NCBI RefSeq assembly: GCF_004138485.1
Contig: NZ_RYEV01000005.1
Coordinates: 124,001-188,000, forward strand
DNA from: Peristeroidobacter soli
GTDB taxonomy: Bacteria > Pseudomonadota > Gammaproteobacteria > Steroidobacterales > Steroidobacteraceae
Length of the DNA stretch: 64,000 nucleotides
Reading direction: 5' to 3'
Below are positions 18,251 through 28,210 of this stretch, piece by piece. A program made the position numbers and the translations under genes. The notes under the pieces were generated by a model that made no database searches, was not told the origin of the DNA, and saw only the letters and a program-made list of their open reading frames with translations. How positions within the stretch are numbered: position 1 is the first letter of the stretch; each line of letters starts with the position of its first letter.

Positions 18251-19063
18251 TCAATCGTTACTTCCGTACCGCTCTGCCATATATCGCCCCGGTGACACAC
18301 CAAGCGCCTTCCGAAACATGGTCACGAAGCTGGGCACGCTCTCGTAACCGAGGTCCGAGGCAACTTGCTGGATTGAAGCGCCGCCGGCGAGCAACCTGAC
18401 AGCGAGTACAACGGCGAGTTGTTGACGCCAACGACCGAAGCTCATGCCGGTCTCATGGCTGATCGTTCTTCCCAAAGTCCGCGTGCTCATGCCGGCTTTG
18501 CGGGCCCAGGTATCGAGGGTTCCGCGATTGGCAGGAGACTGCATCATGAGGTCGACGATTCGTCGCAGGCGAGGATCAGACGGCATCGGCAAATGCAGGT
18601 CTTCCACAGTGGCTGCGGCGAGCTCGTCGAGCAACACCGCGAGCATGCGCGAGTTGGGGCCGTCTTCTTCATAGAGGAGCGGCAGGGCGGCGGTTCTAAA
18701 TAAGATCTCACGTAGCAAGGGTGTGACCGAGATGGCGCGACAGGTGGTGGGCAGGCGGGGATCGGCCTCCGGCGCGACGAAGGCGCCATAGCCTTCGAGC
18801 GCGCCGGTCATCTTGATCGCGTGTTGCATCCCGCCGGGGATCCATAAGGCGCTGCGCGGGGGCACGACCCAAAGTCCGCCTTCCACTTCGCAACTCAGCG
18901 CGCCCCGCTGGACGAGCAGGATCTGGCTTTTCTTATGGTGATGGGGCTCGAGCTCGAACTCGCCGAACGTCTCGGACGCGAAGCCATAGGTTACGACCAA
19001 ACGCGGCACATCGTCCGGTTCGACCCAATCGGTCTCGGCGGACTGGTCGGTCAACAGCGGCAT
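18251..19063 (-). CDS. AraC-family transcriptional regulator with N-terminal cupin
   Basis: A 270-residue regulator. The N-terminal half has a cupin (ELEPHHHKKSQILLVQRG and VVPPRSALWIPGGMQHAI, effector pocket and conserved His). The C-terminal half (about 170-265) has the two AraC helix-turn-helix motifs: TLDTWARKAGMSTRTLGRTI and ASIQQVASDLGYESVPSFVTMFRK, of which the core is IQQVASDLGYESVPSFVTMF. The layout is that of the YeaM/NimR group, which controls adjacent transporters or enzymes. It is divergent from the O-methyltransferase and flavoprotein genes across 113 bp and probably regulates them; the ligand is unknown. Confidence 0.9.
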   Translation of the reverse strand: MPLLTDQSAETDWVEPDDVPRLVVTYGFASETFGEFELEPHHHKKSQILLVQRGALSCEVEGGLWVVPPRSALWIPGGMQHAIKMTGALEGYGAFVAPEADPRLPTTCRAISVTPLLREILFRTAALPLLYEEDGPNSRMLAVLLDELAAATVEDLHLPMPSDPRLRRIVDLMMQSPANRGTLDTWARKAGMSTRTLGRTISHETGMSFGRWRQQLAVVLAVRLLAGGASIQQVASDLGYESVPSFVTMFRKALGVSPGRYMAERYGSND

Positions 19064-19176
19064 GGTCGATCATCGGATGATTGGCTGAAATGGATAATAA
19101 CCTGACCGGCCTTCGTAATGGCGCCAGCGGCGCGCCACGATATGCTTTTTCCCATCGACCCAACCGAAGGGAAAGC

Positions 19177-19869
19177 ATGAACACACTGAACACCGAGTGC
19201 GTCGGCCAGCTATTGAAGCGGCTCCACCGAGACGCGGAGGTCACCGATGGTCCGTTGATCCAAGAGATGCTGACGCGGCTGGAAGCGTCGGACGGCGCGA
19301 CCGAGCAGATGGCGGAGGTGATTGCCGAGGAGCGGGCCGACTATCGACGGGTCTATCGGGGCTACGCCGAACACTTCCTCTCGGTCAGTCCCGACTATGG
19401 CCGGTTTCTCTATGCGGTCGCGCGAGCGTCCAAGGCGACGCGGATCGTCGAGTTCGGCACGTCCATGGGAATATCGACGCTCTATCTCGCCGCCGCGATC
19501 CGCGACAACGGCGGCGGGCAGCTCATCGGCTCGGAGCTGGAGCCATCCAAGGCGGCGCGAGCTCGTTCGCACCTGGAGGCCGCCGGCTTGAGCGATTTGG
19601 TGGACATCCGCGAAGGCGACGCGCTTCAGACGTTGCAGGCCGTCGGCGGCGAGGTCGATCTCGCGCTGATCGATGGCGCCTGGTCGCTGTACCTGCCGGT
19701 GTTGAAGCTGCTCGAGCCGCACTTGAGGCCGGGCGCCGTGATCCTGGCCGAGAATGCCTTTGCCGCCGACTATCTCGGCTATGTCCGCGATCCGGCGAAC
19801 GGCTATATCGCGCAGGCACTGCCAATCAACGACGGACGCGGCAACGAGTTCGCGGTCAGGGTTCTGTAA
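19177..19869 (+). CDS. Class I SAM-dependent methyltransferase, O-methyltransferase-like
   Basis: A 230-residue cytoplasmic methyltransferase of the YrrM/MdmC/caffeoyl-CoA O-methyltransferase type. The SAM-binding motif I is RIVEFGTSMGISTLYLAAAI, followed by an acidic residue in IGSELEPSKA and the motif DLALIDGAW. The start at 19177 (MNTLNTECVGQLLKRL) has GAAGGGAAAG just upstream; an in-frame ATG at 19081 would add 32 residues of non-family sequence overlapping the regulatory region. It is followed with a TAATG overlap by a siderophore-interacting-type flavoprotein. The acceptor is unknown, but catechol or small phenolic compounds would be typical. Confidence 0.85.
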   Translation: MNTLNTECVGQLLKRLHRDAEVTDGPLIQEMLTRLEASDGATEQMAEVIAEERADYRRVYRGYAEHFLSVSPDYGRFLYAVARASKATRIVEFGTSMGISTLYLAAAIRDNGGGQLIGSELEPSKAARARSHLEAAGLSDLVDIREGDALQTLQAVGGEVDLALIDGAWSLYLPVLKLLEPHLRPGAVILAENAFAADYLGYVRDPANGYIAQALPINDGRGNEFAVRVL

Positions 19870-20612
19870 TGAGCGCTGCGAATTCAAGTGCCGGCATGGC
19901 GAAGGCGCCGAGTCGTTTGAGCAAGGCACTGCTGAGCGTCTTCATGAAGCGTGCGGTCGTCACGGCGATCGATGACGTCGCCGATGGTTTTCGCCTCGTC
20001 ACGCTGGAGGGAGCCGCGCTACGAGGGGTCGCTTGGGCGCCGGGACAGAAGATTCAGATTGCAATGGGATCGGCGTTCGTGGCGAGAACGTTCACGCCGA
20101 TCGATTGGGATGCGACGGTCGGGCGCACCCGCATCCTCGGCTATGGGCACGGCGAAGGGCCGGGAAGCGTGTGGCTGCGCGATATCAACATCGGCGATGA
20201 CTGCGATCTGTTCGGGCCGCGCACGTCGCTGGATACGCGTCGGCTGACCGGAAACATTGCCATGTTCGGCGACGAGACCTCGATCGGGCTGGGGCTGGCG
20301 TTCGCACGGCAAAATCGCACGGGATCGACCTCCTGTTTTTACGAGGTGAACGATGCAGCCACCGTGGAACGAATGAATCGTGCGCTCGATGTATCGAATG
20401 CAACCGTGTTTGAGCGGCACGAGGACGGTTCCCACCTTGCGCAAATGGCAGGCGTGCTACCCGAGCTCGTCCGCGCGGGCATGTCGTTCGTGCTGACGGG
20501 CAAGGCTGCGACCGTCCAGCAATTGCATCGAGACTTGAAGCGGCTGGGCGTGGCGTCGAATCTGATCGCGACCAAGGTTCATTGGGCGCCCGGCAAGACC
20601 GGCATGGACTGA
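19869..20612 (+). CDS. Siderophore-interacting protein (FAD-dependent ferric reductase family)
   Basis: A 247-residue protein of the SIP/ViuB family: an FAD-binding beta-barrel (LVTLEGAALRGVAWAPGQKIQIAMG, with ARTFTPIDWD as the flavin-contacting RxYT-like motif) followed by a NAD(P)H-binding domain (NIGDDCDLFGPRTSL, then VLTGKAATVQQLHRDLKRLG). Such proteins release iron from ferric siderophores by reduction. The ATG at 19869 overlaps the methyltransferase stop codon, so both are made together. RTFT in place of RxYT is within family variation. A role in iron or in redox modification of a small molecule is possible. Confidence 0.8.
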   Translation: MSAANSSAGMAKAPSRLSKALLSVFMKRAVVTAIDDVADGFRLVTLEGAALRGVAWAPGQKIQIAMGSAFVARTFTPIDWDATVGRTRILGYGHGEGPGSVWLRDINIGDDCDLFGPRTSLDTRRLTGNIAMFGDETSIGLGLAFARQNRTGSTSCFYEVNDAATVERMNRALDVSNATVFERHEDGSHLAQMAGVLPELVRAGMSFVLTGKAATVQQLHRDLKRLGVASNLIATKVHWAPGKTGMD

Positions 20613-20809
20613 CGAACTTGCCAATGAAATGCCAGAAGCATCGGCGTGTTGTGAAATAACTGCGCGACGCACGCGCTACGCAGTCATTTTTCACGCCCTG
20701 TCGCGTGGCAACCATCATCGATTCTCGATGGTTCCTCTGGCGCGTTACATCGTATGATGCGTCGATCTGCCGCACGTCGACAGCTGCGAGAGCGAAGAAT
20801 GCTTGATGT

Positions 20810-22453
20810 ATGTGCAGTGGAATGGCAAGCGGGGTCGCATTGATGGTTAACGCAACAGCAGTCACGGCAACCGCCGGTGGTTCGATCATTCAAGCCGGTG
20901 GCACCGCGCGATCGAGGCGGGTGCTGGCCATTGCAGTGGCCGCCGGTGCGCTGATCTTACAGGCCGGCGCTGCACTCGCAGGCTCGCAGTCGACTGCGAT
21001 TACAACCGCCGCGCAGCAGAACTTCACCGAATATTTCGATCTGCTCAGCCTGCCCAACGTAGCGGCCGAGCCTGGCGACATCGTGCGGAATGTCGAGTTC
21101 CTCGAGAAGAGTTTCCAGAAGCGCAACTTCAAGACGCATCGGCTCGAAAACTCCGCCAGGCGTCCGATGCTGCTGGCCGAGTTGAACGGCGCGAAGGCCA
21201 ACGCGCCGACGATCCTGTTCTACGCCCACTTCGACGGTCAGCCCATCGTGAAAGAGCAGTGGGCGCAGAAAGATCCGTTCGAGCCGGTCGTGAAGCAGCG
21301 AGACGAGCAGGGCGCATGGAAGGAAGTTCCGCGCGACCGATTGCTTGCCAAGCCACTCGATCCTGAACTGCGAGTGTTCGCAAGATCGGCATCCGACGAC
21401 AAGGCGCCCATCGTCATGTTGTTGACGGCGATCGACGTGTTGCAGGCGCAGAGGAAGGCACCGGCGGTCAACGTGAAAGTGCTGCTCGATTCGGAAGAGG
21501 AGATTGGCTCGCCGAGCCTGGGCGAAACCGTCAAAGCCAATCGCGAGCTGTTCAACGCGGACGCGCTGATCGTGCTGGACGGTCCGGTGCACGGCACCGG
21601 CAAGCCGACGCTGGTCTTCGGCAATCGCGGCATCACGCAAGCGACGTTGACTGTATTCGGCCCGGCAGCGCCGCTACACAGCGGGCACTTTGGAAACTAT
21701 GTGCCGAATCCGGCCATGAGGCTGGCGACGTTGCTCGCCTCGATGAAGGATGATGACGGTCGCGTCCTCGTGGAAGGTTACTACGATGGCATCAATTTGA
21801 CCGATGCCGACAAGCAGGTGCTCAAAGCCACGGGCGACGACGAAACGGCCTTGCTGAAGCGAGCCGGCATCGCGAAGCCGGAGCGCGTCGGCGCGACGTA
21901 TCAGGAAGCGCTTCAGTATCCCTCACTCAACGTGCGGGGCATGGCGTCGGCCTCGGTGGGCGCGAAGGCGGCGAACATCGTGCCCAGTGAGGCGATCGCG
22001 GAAATAGACATCCGCACGACGCCAGAAACCGAGGGTCGTCGGTTGTTCGAGCTGTTGAAGCGTCACGTCGAAAAGCAGGGCTATCACCTGGTCGACGCTG
22101 CCCCGACCAAAGAAGAGCGCGCGAGTTACGACAAGCTGGCGATGTTCAAGCTCGGCAGTGTCGAGGCTGCGGCACGCGTGCCGATGGATGCGCCGGTGGG
22201 GCGATGGGCGATGACTGCATTGAAATCATCGACCGCACCGACGCCGAAGGTGGAGCCGGTGAGAATCAGGATGATGGGAGGAACGGTGCCGACCGACGTA
22301 CTGGTCGATGCCCTCGGACTGCCGTTCCTGCTGGTGCCGACCGTGAATGCCGACAACAATCAGCATACGTTCGACGAGAACATGCGCATGGGCAACTTCG
22401 TCACCGGCGCCGAGACTGTCTACAGCCTGCTGGTGACGAAGTACCAACGTTGA
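20810..22453 (+). CDS. Secreted M20/M25/M40-family metallopeptidase
   Basis: A 547-residue zinc peptidase/amidohydrolase. Metal-binding signatures are FYAHFDGQP (H140, D142), ASDDKAP (D196-D197), and the catalytic Glu pair in DSEEEIGSP (E229-E230). A dimerisation domain lies between about 240 and 390. The N-terminus holds a long basic region then a hydrophobic stretch (VLAIAVAAGALILQAGAALA) that ends in an ALA cut site, so the enzyme is exported. ATG at 20822 or 20843 could also be the start. It stands alone. The family cleaves dipeptides or N-acyl amino acids; the substrate cannot be deduced. Confidence 0.85.
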   Translation: MCSGMASGVALMVNATAVTATAGGSIIQAGGTARSRRVLAIAVAAGALILQAGAALAGSQSTAITTAAQQNFTEYFDLLSLPNVAAEPGDIVRNVEFLEKSFQKRNFKTHRLENSARRPMLLAELNGAKANAPTILFYAHFDGQPIVKEQWAQKDPFEPVVKQRDEQGAWKEVPRDRLLAKPLDPELRVFARSASDDKAPIVMLLTAIDVLQAQRKAPAVNVKVLLDSEEEIGSPSLGETVKANRELFNADALIVLDGPVHGTGKPTLVFGNRGITQATLTVFGPAAPLHSGHFGNYVPNPAMRLATLLASMKDDDGRVLVEGYYDGINLTDADKQVLKATGDDETALLKRAGIAKPERVGATYQEALQYPSLNVRGMASASVGAKAANIVPSEAIAEIDIRTTPETEGRRLFELLKRHVEKQGYHLVDAAPTKEERASYDKLAMFKLGSVEAAARVPMDAPVGRWAMTALKSSTAPTPKVEPVRIRMMGGTVPTDVLVDALGLPFLLVPTVNADNNQHTFDENMRMGNFVTGAETVYSLLVTKYQR

Positions 22454-22456
22454 TGG

Positions 22457-23275
22457 TCAGTCGCGCAGCAGCTCGTTCAAGCTGACTTTGGAGCGCGTCT
22501 GCGCATCGACGCGCTTCACGATCACGGCGCAGTAGAGGCTGCACTTGCCGCTGGCGGAAGGCAGCGAGCCGGCGACGACGACGGCGCCCGCGGGCACTCG
22601 GCCGTAGGTCACTTCGTCGCGCTCGCGATCGTAAATCTTGGTGCTGGCGCCGATGAACACGCCCATCGAGATCACCGCGCCTTCCTCGACGATCACGCCC
22701 TCGACGATTTCGGAGCGGGCGCCGATGAAGCAGTTGTCTTCGATGATGGTCGGGTTGGCCTGCAGCGGTTCGAGCACGCCGCCGATGCCGGCGCCGCCGG
22801 ACAGGTGCACGTTCTTGCCGACCTGTGCGCACGAACCGACCGTCGCCCAGGTGTCCACCATCGTGCCTTCGCCGACGTAAGCGCCGACGTTCACGTAGGA
22901 GGGCATCAGAATGGAATTCGGCGCCACGAACGCGCCACGGCGCACGATGGCATGCGGCACGACGCGGACGCCTTCGGCGCGGAAGCGCGCTTCGTCGTAA
23001 TCGGAATACTTCAGCGGCACCTTGTCGAAGAACTGGGTGAAGCCGGCTTCCATCGGGCGATTGTCATAAAGCCGGAACGACAACAGTACGGCTTTTTTCA
23101 GCCACTGATTCACCACCCACTTGCCATCGCGTTTCTCGGCGACCCGGACCTTGCCGGCATCGAGCAGGCTCAAGGCTTGTTCGACGGCGCCGCGGACGTC
23201 GGTGGGGGCGTTCTTGGGATTGAATTCGGAGCGACGCTCGAAAGCGTCGTTGATGATATTGGCTAGCTCTGTCAT
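22457..23275 (-). CDS. dapD: 2,3,4,5-tetrahydropyridine-2,6-dicarboxylate N-succinyltransferase
   Basis: Transfers succinate from succinyl-CoA to tetrahydrodipicolinate (EC 2.3.1.117), opening the succinylase branch of diaminopimelate synthesis. The 272-residue protein has an N-terminal helical domain and a left-handed beta-helix of hexapeptide repeats ([40 protein letters not shown]) and ends in [11 protein letters not shown] as in E. coli DapD. The start is placed at 23275 ([15 protein letters not shown]), which matches the family, not at the further upstream in-frame GTG. It shares its strand with dapC, 133 bp upstream. Confidence 0.96.
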   Translation of the reverse strand: MTELANIINDAFERRSEFNPKNAPTDVRGAVEQALSLLDAGKVRVAEKRDGKWVVNQWLKKAVLLSFRLYDNRPMEAGFTQFFDKVPLKYSDYDEARFRAEGVRVVPHAIVRRGAFVAPNSILMPSYVNVGAYVGEGTMVDTWATVGSCAQVGKNVHLSGGAGIGGVLEPLQANPTIIEDNCFIGARSEIVEGVIVEEGAVISMGVFIGASTKIYDRERDEVTYGRVPAGAVVVAGSLPSASGKCSLYCAVIVKRVDAQTRSKVSLNELLRD

Positions 23276-23408
23276 GGCCGAATTGTAGCCGAATTGAAGT
23301 TCCACCACTGACTAAAGTCAGGGGTGCGTTTGAGTCCACGACCAGAGTTTAAGAGGCCCTCAATCGCCGTACGGCTCGGAACGGAGCTGTCAGAGCCATA
23401 TGGCGGGG

Positions 23409-24605
23409 CTACCTGGTTTTGACGAACTCGCGAATGCGCGACGCGGCTTCGATGCACTCGGGCACCTTGGCCACCAGCGAAATGCGTACGCGGCCGCGGC
23501 CGGGATTGGAGCCGTCGGGCATGGGGCGAGCGATGTAGCTGCCCGGCAACACGGTGATGTGTTGCCGTTCGAACAGCTCGCGCGTGAAACGCTCGTCGTT
23601 ATCGACCTCGGGCCACAGATAGAACGCGGCTTCGGGCATGTCGACAGGCATTACTTCGCGGAGGATGGGCACGACGGCCGCGAACTTCTGCCGGTACAGG
23701 TTGCGGTTTTCGAGCACGTGCGTCTCGTCGTTCCACGCCGCGATGCTGGCGATCTGCGCCGGCGGCGGCATGGCCGAGCCGTGATACGTGCGATAGAGCA
23801 GGAACGGCTTGATCAGCTTCGCGTCGCCGGCGACGAAGCCCGAGCGCAGGCCCGGCACGCTGGAGCGCTTCGACAGGCTGTGAAACACGACGCAGCGTTC
23901 ATACGAGGTGTTACCAGCGGCGGCCGCGGCTTGCAGCAGTCCGGCGGGCGGCCTGGTTTCATCGAAATAAATCTCGCTGTAGCACTCGTCGGAGGCCACG
24001 ATGAAGTCGTACTGCTCCGCCAGCTTCAGCGCGTGCTGAAGATATTCGATGCTGGCGACGGCGCCGGTCGGATTGCTCGGCGAGCACAGGAACAGAATCT
24101 GGCAACGCTTCCACACGTCCGGAGGCACGCTGTCCAGGTCGGGCAAAGCCGAGTGCGCGGTGTCGTTCGGCATGAAGTAGGGCTCGGCGCCCGCGAGCAA
24201 CGCCGCACCCTCATAGATTTGATAGAACGGATTCGGCATCACCAGCAGCGGCCGCTGGCTCGGATCCGTCATCGCCTGCACGAATGCGAACAGCGCCTCG
24301 CGCGTGCCGTTCACCGGCAGCACCATTGTCTCTGGCGACACCGACCCCGCGGGCAGTTTGAAACGCCGGGTCAGCCAGTTCGCGATAGCTTCCCGTAGCG
24401 GAAGAATGCCCGCGGTGAGCGGATAACTTCCCAACCCTTCCATGTTGTTCTTGAGCGCTTCGATCACGAACGGCGGCGCCGGATGCCTGGGCTCGCCGAT
24501 ATACATGGCGATCCAGGAGAGATCGGCGGGCGGTTGAGCGCCGGCCAGCAGCGTTCGCAGCCGTTCGAAAGGATACGGCTGCAGCTTGTTCAGAGCGGGA
24601 TTCAT
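23409..24605 (-). CDS. dapC: Succinyldiaminopimelate transaminase
   Basis: A class I/II PLP-dependent aminotransferase (EC 2.6.1.17) converting N-succinyl-2-amino-6-ketopimelate to N-succinyl-LL-diaminopimelate. In the 398-residue product the PLP lysine is K246 (FHSLSKRSSVPGLRSGF) with D206 and Y209 (SDECYS) and the SPSNPTG motif at 175-181. Its place directly after glnD (ATGA overlap at 24602-24605) and before dapD fits DapC as found in Pseudomonas-type gene orders, rather than ArgD substituting for it. Substrate assignment rests on context and family resemblance. Confidence 0.92.
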   Translation of the reverse strand: MNPALNKLQPYPFERLRTLLAGAQPPADLSWIAMYIGEPRHPAPPFVIEALKNNMEGLGSYPLTAGILPLREAIANWLTRRFKLPAGSVSPETMVLPVNGTREALFAFVQAMTDPSQRPLLVMPNPFYQIYEGAALLAGAEPYFMPNDTAHSALPDLDSVPPDVWKRCQILFLCSPSNPTGAVASIEYLQHALKLAEQYDFIVASDECYSEIYFDETRPPAGLLQAAAAAGNTSYERCVVFHSLSKRSSVPGLRSGFVAGDAKLIKPFLLYRTYHGSAMPPPAQIASIAAWNDETHVLENRNLYRQKFAAVVPILREVMPVDMPEAAFYLWPEVDNDERFTRELFERQHITVLPGSYIARPMPDGSNPGRGRVRISLVAKVPECIEAASRIREFVKTR

Positions 24606-27304
24606 ACGCGACGGTCGAGGGTTTCGGTTATTCGTTGCGACAGCTGCTGCTTGGCCTCGGCACTGAGCGGGCCGCCGGCGGCGTCGGTGATGTAGAACAC
24701 GTCTTCGGCGCGCTCGCCGACGGTCATGATCTTCGAGGTGTAGATCTTCACTTCCGCCGTCATGAACACCTTGGCGACTTGCGACAGCAGGCCGGGCCGG
24801 TCGCCGGCGATGATTTCGACGATGGTCCGGCCGTTCACCGGCTCTTCGCTGAATGTCACCTGGGTCGCGGTGGTGAACATGCGCACCTGTCTCGGCGCGC
24901 GACGGGTTACGGTCACGGCGACGTTGTCGGGTTTCGACAGCGCGTGCGACAGCTGTTGTTCGATGTCACGGATGCGCGCCGGATCGGTGATCTCGGCGCC
25001 GGTATCTTCCAGCACGTGATACACATCGAGGCTGAAACCGTCGTCGATCGGTGTGATGCGCGCGTCGACAATGTTCAGGCCGAGCTGGTCGAGCAGGGCG
25101 GTGGTGCGGGCGAAGCTGTGCTGAGTCTGCGGCGTGTAGGTCGAGATGCCCGTGCCGCCTCGCCCGGAGAGCTGCTGCACGGACACGAGCGAGGCACGCT
25201 CGTCGCTATCCCGGTCCGCCAGCATTTTCGTGTGCCAGGCGATTTCTTCGGGGGTGTGCCGCAGGAAGTAATCGATGGTGAATCGCTGCCACACCGATTG
25301 ACGCAGGATCTCGCCGACACCGGCGCGCGTCGTCAGCTCCTTGGCTCGCGACTGGGTCTCGGCGATCAGCTCATCTTTGTCGAGCGGGCTTTCGTGGCCA
25401 CGGCGCAAGGCCTGACGGGTGCGCTCGAAGAACTCGGCGAACAACGATTGTTTCCAGTTGTTCCAGAGTTTCGGATTGGTGCCGCGCACGTCCGCCACGG
25501 TCAGCACATACAGGTAATCCAGGTGCGTCTGGTCGCCGACGTGCTGGGCGAATTCGTTGATGACCTTGGGATCGGAAATGTCTTTCTTCTGCGCCGTGAC
25601 CGACAGCACCAGGTGATTGCGCACCAGCCACGCGACCAGGCGTGCGTCGTAACGCGACAGGCCTTGCTCCAGACAGAACGCTTCGGCATCGACCGAGCCC
25701 AGCTCGGAATGATCGCCGCCGCGCCCCTTGGCGATGTCGTGAAAGATCGCGGCCAGATACGCCAGCTCCGGCTTCGGCAGCGACTGCATGATGCGCGACA
25801 GCTTGGGGAACTCATGATCGTACTTCGGCATCGCGAAGCGACGTAGATTGCTGACGACGAACAGCGTGTGCGCGTCGACGGTGTACGCATGAAACAGATC
25901 GTATTGCATGCGGCCGACGATGCGGCCGAACGCGGGAATGTAGCGGCCCAGCACGCCGTACAGGTTCATGCGGCGCAGCTCGTGCGTCACGCCGACCGGC
26001 GCGCTCAGGATCTCGAAGAACAGTCGATGATTGCGCGGATGCTGACGGAACTCTTCGTCGATCAGCCACAGGTGCCGCGTGAGCTGACGGATCGTCGAGG
26101 CGCGCACGCCGCGAATCTTCTCGGAGTTCTGTTCGATGATGACGAACAGCTCCAGCATCGCCGACGGATAGCGATCGAACACGTCTTCGCCGGTGACTTC
26201 GAGGAAGTCGTTCCGGATCTGGAAGCGGGCGTTCACCGGCACCGGCGGCACATTCGGATCGGTGAGAATGGCCTCGCGGAACAGCTGCAACAGCATTTCG
26301 TTCAGCAGGCTCACGTCCATGGCCGTGCGGTAGTAACGCTGCATGAACTGTTCGACCGCGAGCGTGTAGGTCGCGTCTTCGTAGCCGAACATCTTCGCCA
26401 GCCGGATCTGATGATCGAACAGCAGGCGGTCTTCGCGGCGTGACGTCAGCACGTGCAAGGCGAAGCGCACTTTCCACAGGAACGCCTGCGCCGTTTTCAG
26501 CTTGCGCAGCTCGCTGCGGGTCAGGAAGCCGTGATCGACCAGCTCATCGAGCGACTCGGCGCCGAAGTGACGCTTGGCGACCCAGCCGATGGTCTGGATA
26601 TCGCGCAGGCCGCCCGGGCTCGATTTCACATTCGGCTCGAGGTTGTACGCGGTGTCGTAGTAGCGATGATGACGCGCGGTTTGCTCGGCGACTTTCGCTT
26701 CGAAGAAATCTCGCGTCGGCCACACGCGTTCGGGCGCCAGCGCGCGGCGCATGGCTTCGAACAACAGCTCGGGGCCCTGGAGCAGGCGCGCTTCGATCAT
26801 GGTCGTCGCGACGCTCACGTCGGCGGCGCTCTCGCGCTGGCAGTCGTCGATGGTCCGCACGCTGTGGCCCACTTCCAGACCGATGTCCCACATGAAGGTG
26901 AGGAATCGTTCCAGCGCACCCTGCCACGGCGCCGATTCGCTCTTCGGCAGCAGGATCATGATGTCGATGTCGGAGCAGAGGTTGAGCTCGCCGCGGCCGT
27001 AGCCGCCGACGGCGATCAATGCAACCTCGCGCACGTGTTCGGCGATATGCATCGACCACGCGGTTTTCAACAAAGCGTCGACCAAGCGCGCACGGTCGCG
27101 CACCAAGCGTTCGACCGGCTCGTCGTCGAGAAAGCGTTGTTTGAGGCGGTTGTCGCCCTCGGTCAGGGCGGTGCGAAAGGTGGCGATGTCCTGCGGATTC
27201 GCGGCCAGCTGCGGCTGCATGGCCGCCAGATAGTCCCACGGCGGATCGCTCGCCTGCGTGGGCGAGGCAAGCTCTTCCAGATCATCTGGAGTGACGACGG
27301 GCAT
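24602..27304 (-). CDS. glnD: Bifunctional PII uridylyltransferase/uridylyl-removing enzyme
   Basis: The 900-residue primary nitrogen sensor. Low glutamine triggers UMP transfer to PII (GlnB/GlnK) and high glutamine triggers removal. Domains in order: nucleotidyltransferase (GGYGRGELN with D112 and D114), PII-UTase linker domain, HD hydrolase (FHDIAKGRGGDHSELG near residue 520), and two C-terminal glutamine-sensing ACT domains in the last ~190 residues (RPGLLSQVAKVFMTAEVKI marks the second). All key residues are present. The gene lies between map and dapC, its stop overlapping the dapC start, as in many Gammaproteobacteria. Confidence 0.97.
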   Translation of the reverse strand: MPVVTPDDLEELASPTQASDPPWDYLAAMQPQLAANPQDIATFRTALTEGDNRLKQRFLDDEPVERLVRDRARLVDALLKTAWSMHIAEHVREVALIAVGGYGRGELNLCSDIDIMILLPKSESAPWQGALERFLTFMWDIGLEVGHSVRTIDDCQRESAADVSVATTMIEARLLQGPELLFEAMRRALAPERVWPTRDFFEAKVAEQTARHHRYYDTAYNLEPNVKSSPGGLRDIQTIGWVAKRHFGAESLDELVDHGFLTRSELRKLKTAQAFLWKVRFALHVLTSRREDRLLFDHQIRLAKMFGYEDATYTLAVEQFMQRYYRTAMDVSLLNEMLLQLFREAILTDPNVPPVPVNARFQIRNDFLEVTGEDVFDRYPSAMLELFVIIEQNSEKIRGVRASTIRQLTRHLWLIDEEFRQHPRNHRLFFEILSAPVGVTHELRRMNLYGVLGRYIPAFGRIVGRMQYDLFHAYTVDAHTLFVVSNLRRFAMPKYDHEFPKLSRIMQSLPKPELAYLAAIFHDIAKGRGGDHSELGSVDAEAFCLEQGLSRYDARLVAWLVRNHLVLSVTAQKKDISDPKVINEFAQHVGDQTHLDYLYVLTVADVRGTNPKLWNNWKQSLFAEFFERTRQALRRGHESPLDKDELIAETQSRAKELTTRAGVGEILRQSVWQRFTIDYFLRHTPEEIAWHTKMLADRDSDERASLVSVQQLSGRGGTGISTYTPQTQHSFARTTALLDQLGLNIVDARITPIDDGFSLDVYHVLEDTGAEITDPARIRDIEQQLSHALSKPDNVAVTVTRRAPRQVRMFTTATQVTFSEEPVNGRTIVEIIAGDRPGLLSQVAKVFMTAEVKIYTSKIMTVGERAEDVFYITDAAGGPLSAEAKQQLSQRITETLDRRV

Positions 27305-27322
27305 GGGGCGAAGACCTGATAC

Positions 27323-28090
27323 TCAGCGCTGGGCGGCGCCGAGTGTCAGCACTTCGTAACCGGTGTCAGTCACCAGGACGGTATGTTCCCATTGGGCGCT
27401 CAAGGAGTGGTCCTTGGTGATGACGGTCCAGCCGTCGGGCAGCAGCCGCACGTGGCGTTTGCCGGCGTTCACCATGGGCTCGACCGTGAACGTCATGCCC
27501 GCAACCAGCTCCACGCCGCGACCGCGCTCGCCATAATGCAGTACCTGCGGATCCTCGTGGAAGATCCTGCCGATGCCGTGGCCGCAATACTCGCGCACGA
27601 TCGACAGATGCTGGGGCTCCACGAACTGCTGAATGGCTGCACCAAGATCGCCCAGCCGGGTGCCGGGGCGGATCTGGCGGATGCCGGTCCACATGGCTTC
27701 GTGGGTGATGTCGATCAGCCGCTGGGCGGCGGGGGCAATCTTGCCGACCGCGAACATGCGGCTGGTATCGCCGTGCCAGCCGTCCTTGATCACGGTGATG
27801 TCGATATTGATGATGTCGCCCTGCTTGAGGCGCTTGTCGGGGCTCGGGATGCCGTGGCAGACCACATGATTGACCGAGGTGCAGATCGACTTGGGGAAGC
27901 CCCGGTAGTTCAGGGGCGCCGGCACGGCCTTCTGCACGTTGACGATGAAGTCGTGGCAGCGGGCATTGAGTTCCTCGGTGGTCACCCCAGGAACGACGTA
28001 CGGGCCGATCATGTCCAGCACGTCGGCGGCCAGACGTCCTGCGACGCGCATCTGTTCCTGCTCGGCGGGAGTTTTGATCGTCACCTTCAT
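27323..28090 (-). CDS. map: Type I methionine aminopeptidase
   Basis: Removes the initiator Met from nascent proteins (EC 3.4.11.18). The product is 255 residues from ATG at 28090 (MKVTIKTPAEQEQMRVAGRL), the normal bacterial length. The five metal ligands are visible: Asp in INIDITVI, Asp in GDTSRMF, His in GHGIGRIFHEDP, Glu in VEPMVN and Glu in WEHTVLV. An in-frame ATG at 28186 would add 32 residues without family match and is not used. It is divergent from rpsB, the standard arrangement in Proteobacteria, and 18 bp upstream of glnD. Confidence 0.96.
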   Translation of the reverse strand: MKVTIKTPAEQEQMRVAGRLAADVLDMIGPYVVPGVTTEELNARCHDFIVNVQKAVPAPLNYRGFPKSICTSVNHVVCHGIPSPDKRLKQGDIINIDITVIKDGWHGDTSRMFAVGKIAPAAQRLIDITHEAMWTGIRQIRPGTRLGDLGAAIQQFVEPQHLSIVREYCGHGIGRIFHEDPQVLHYGERGRGVELVAGMTFTVEPMVNAGKRHVRLLPDGWTVITKDHSLSAQWEHTVLVTDTGYEVLTLGAAQR

Positions 28091-28210
28091 GGCTTGTGGA
28101 ACGGAAGTCAGGGACGCCGCGGAACCAGGCTCACCTTCGCCGGCGGTGGCTTTACGGTGCAGCGACTGCAATAGCCCACGCATCATGGGGATAGCGCCGG
28201 CTGGAAAAAG

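Noticed and set aside
19197-19868. Upstream extension of the siderophore-interacting protein frame
   Set aside because: This part is a shadow inside the methyltransferase gene; the protein family starts after the ATG at 19869.
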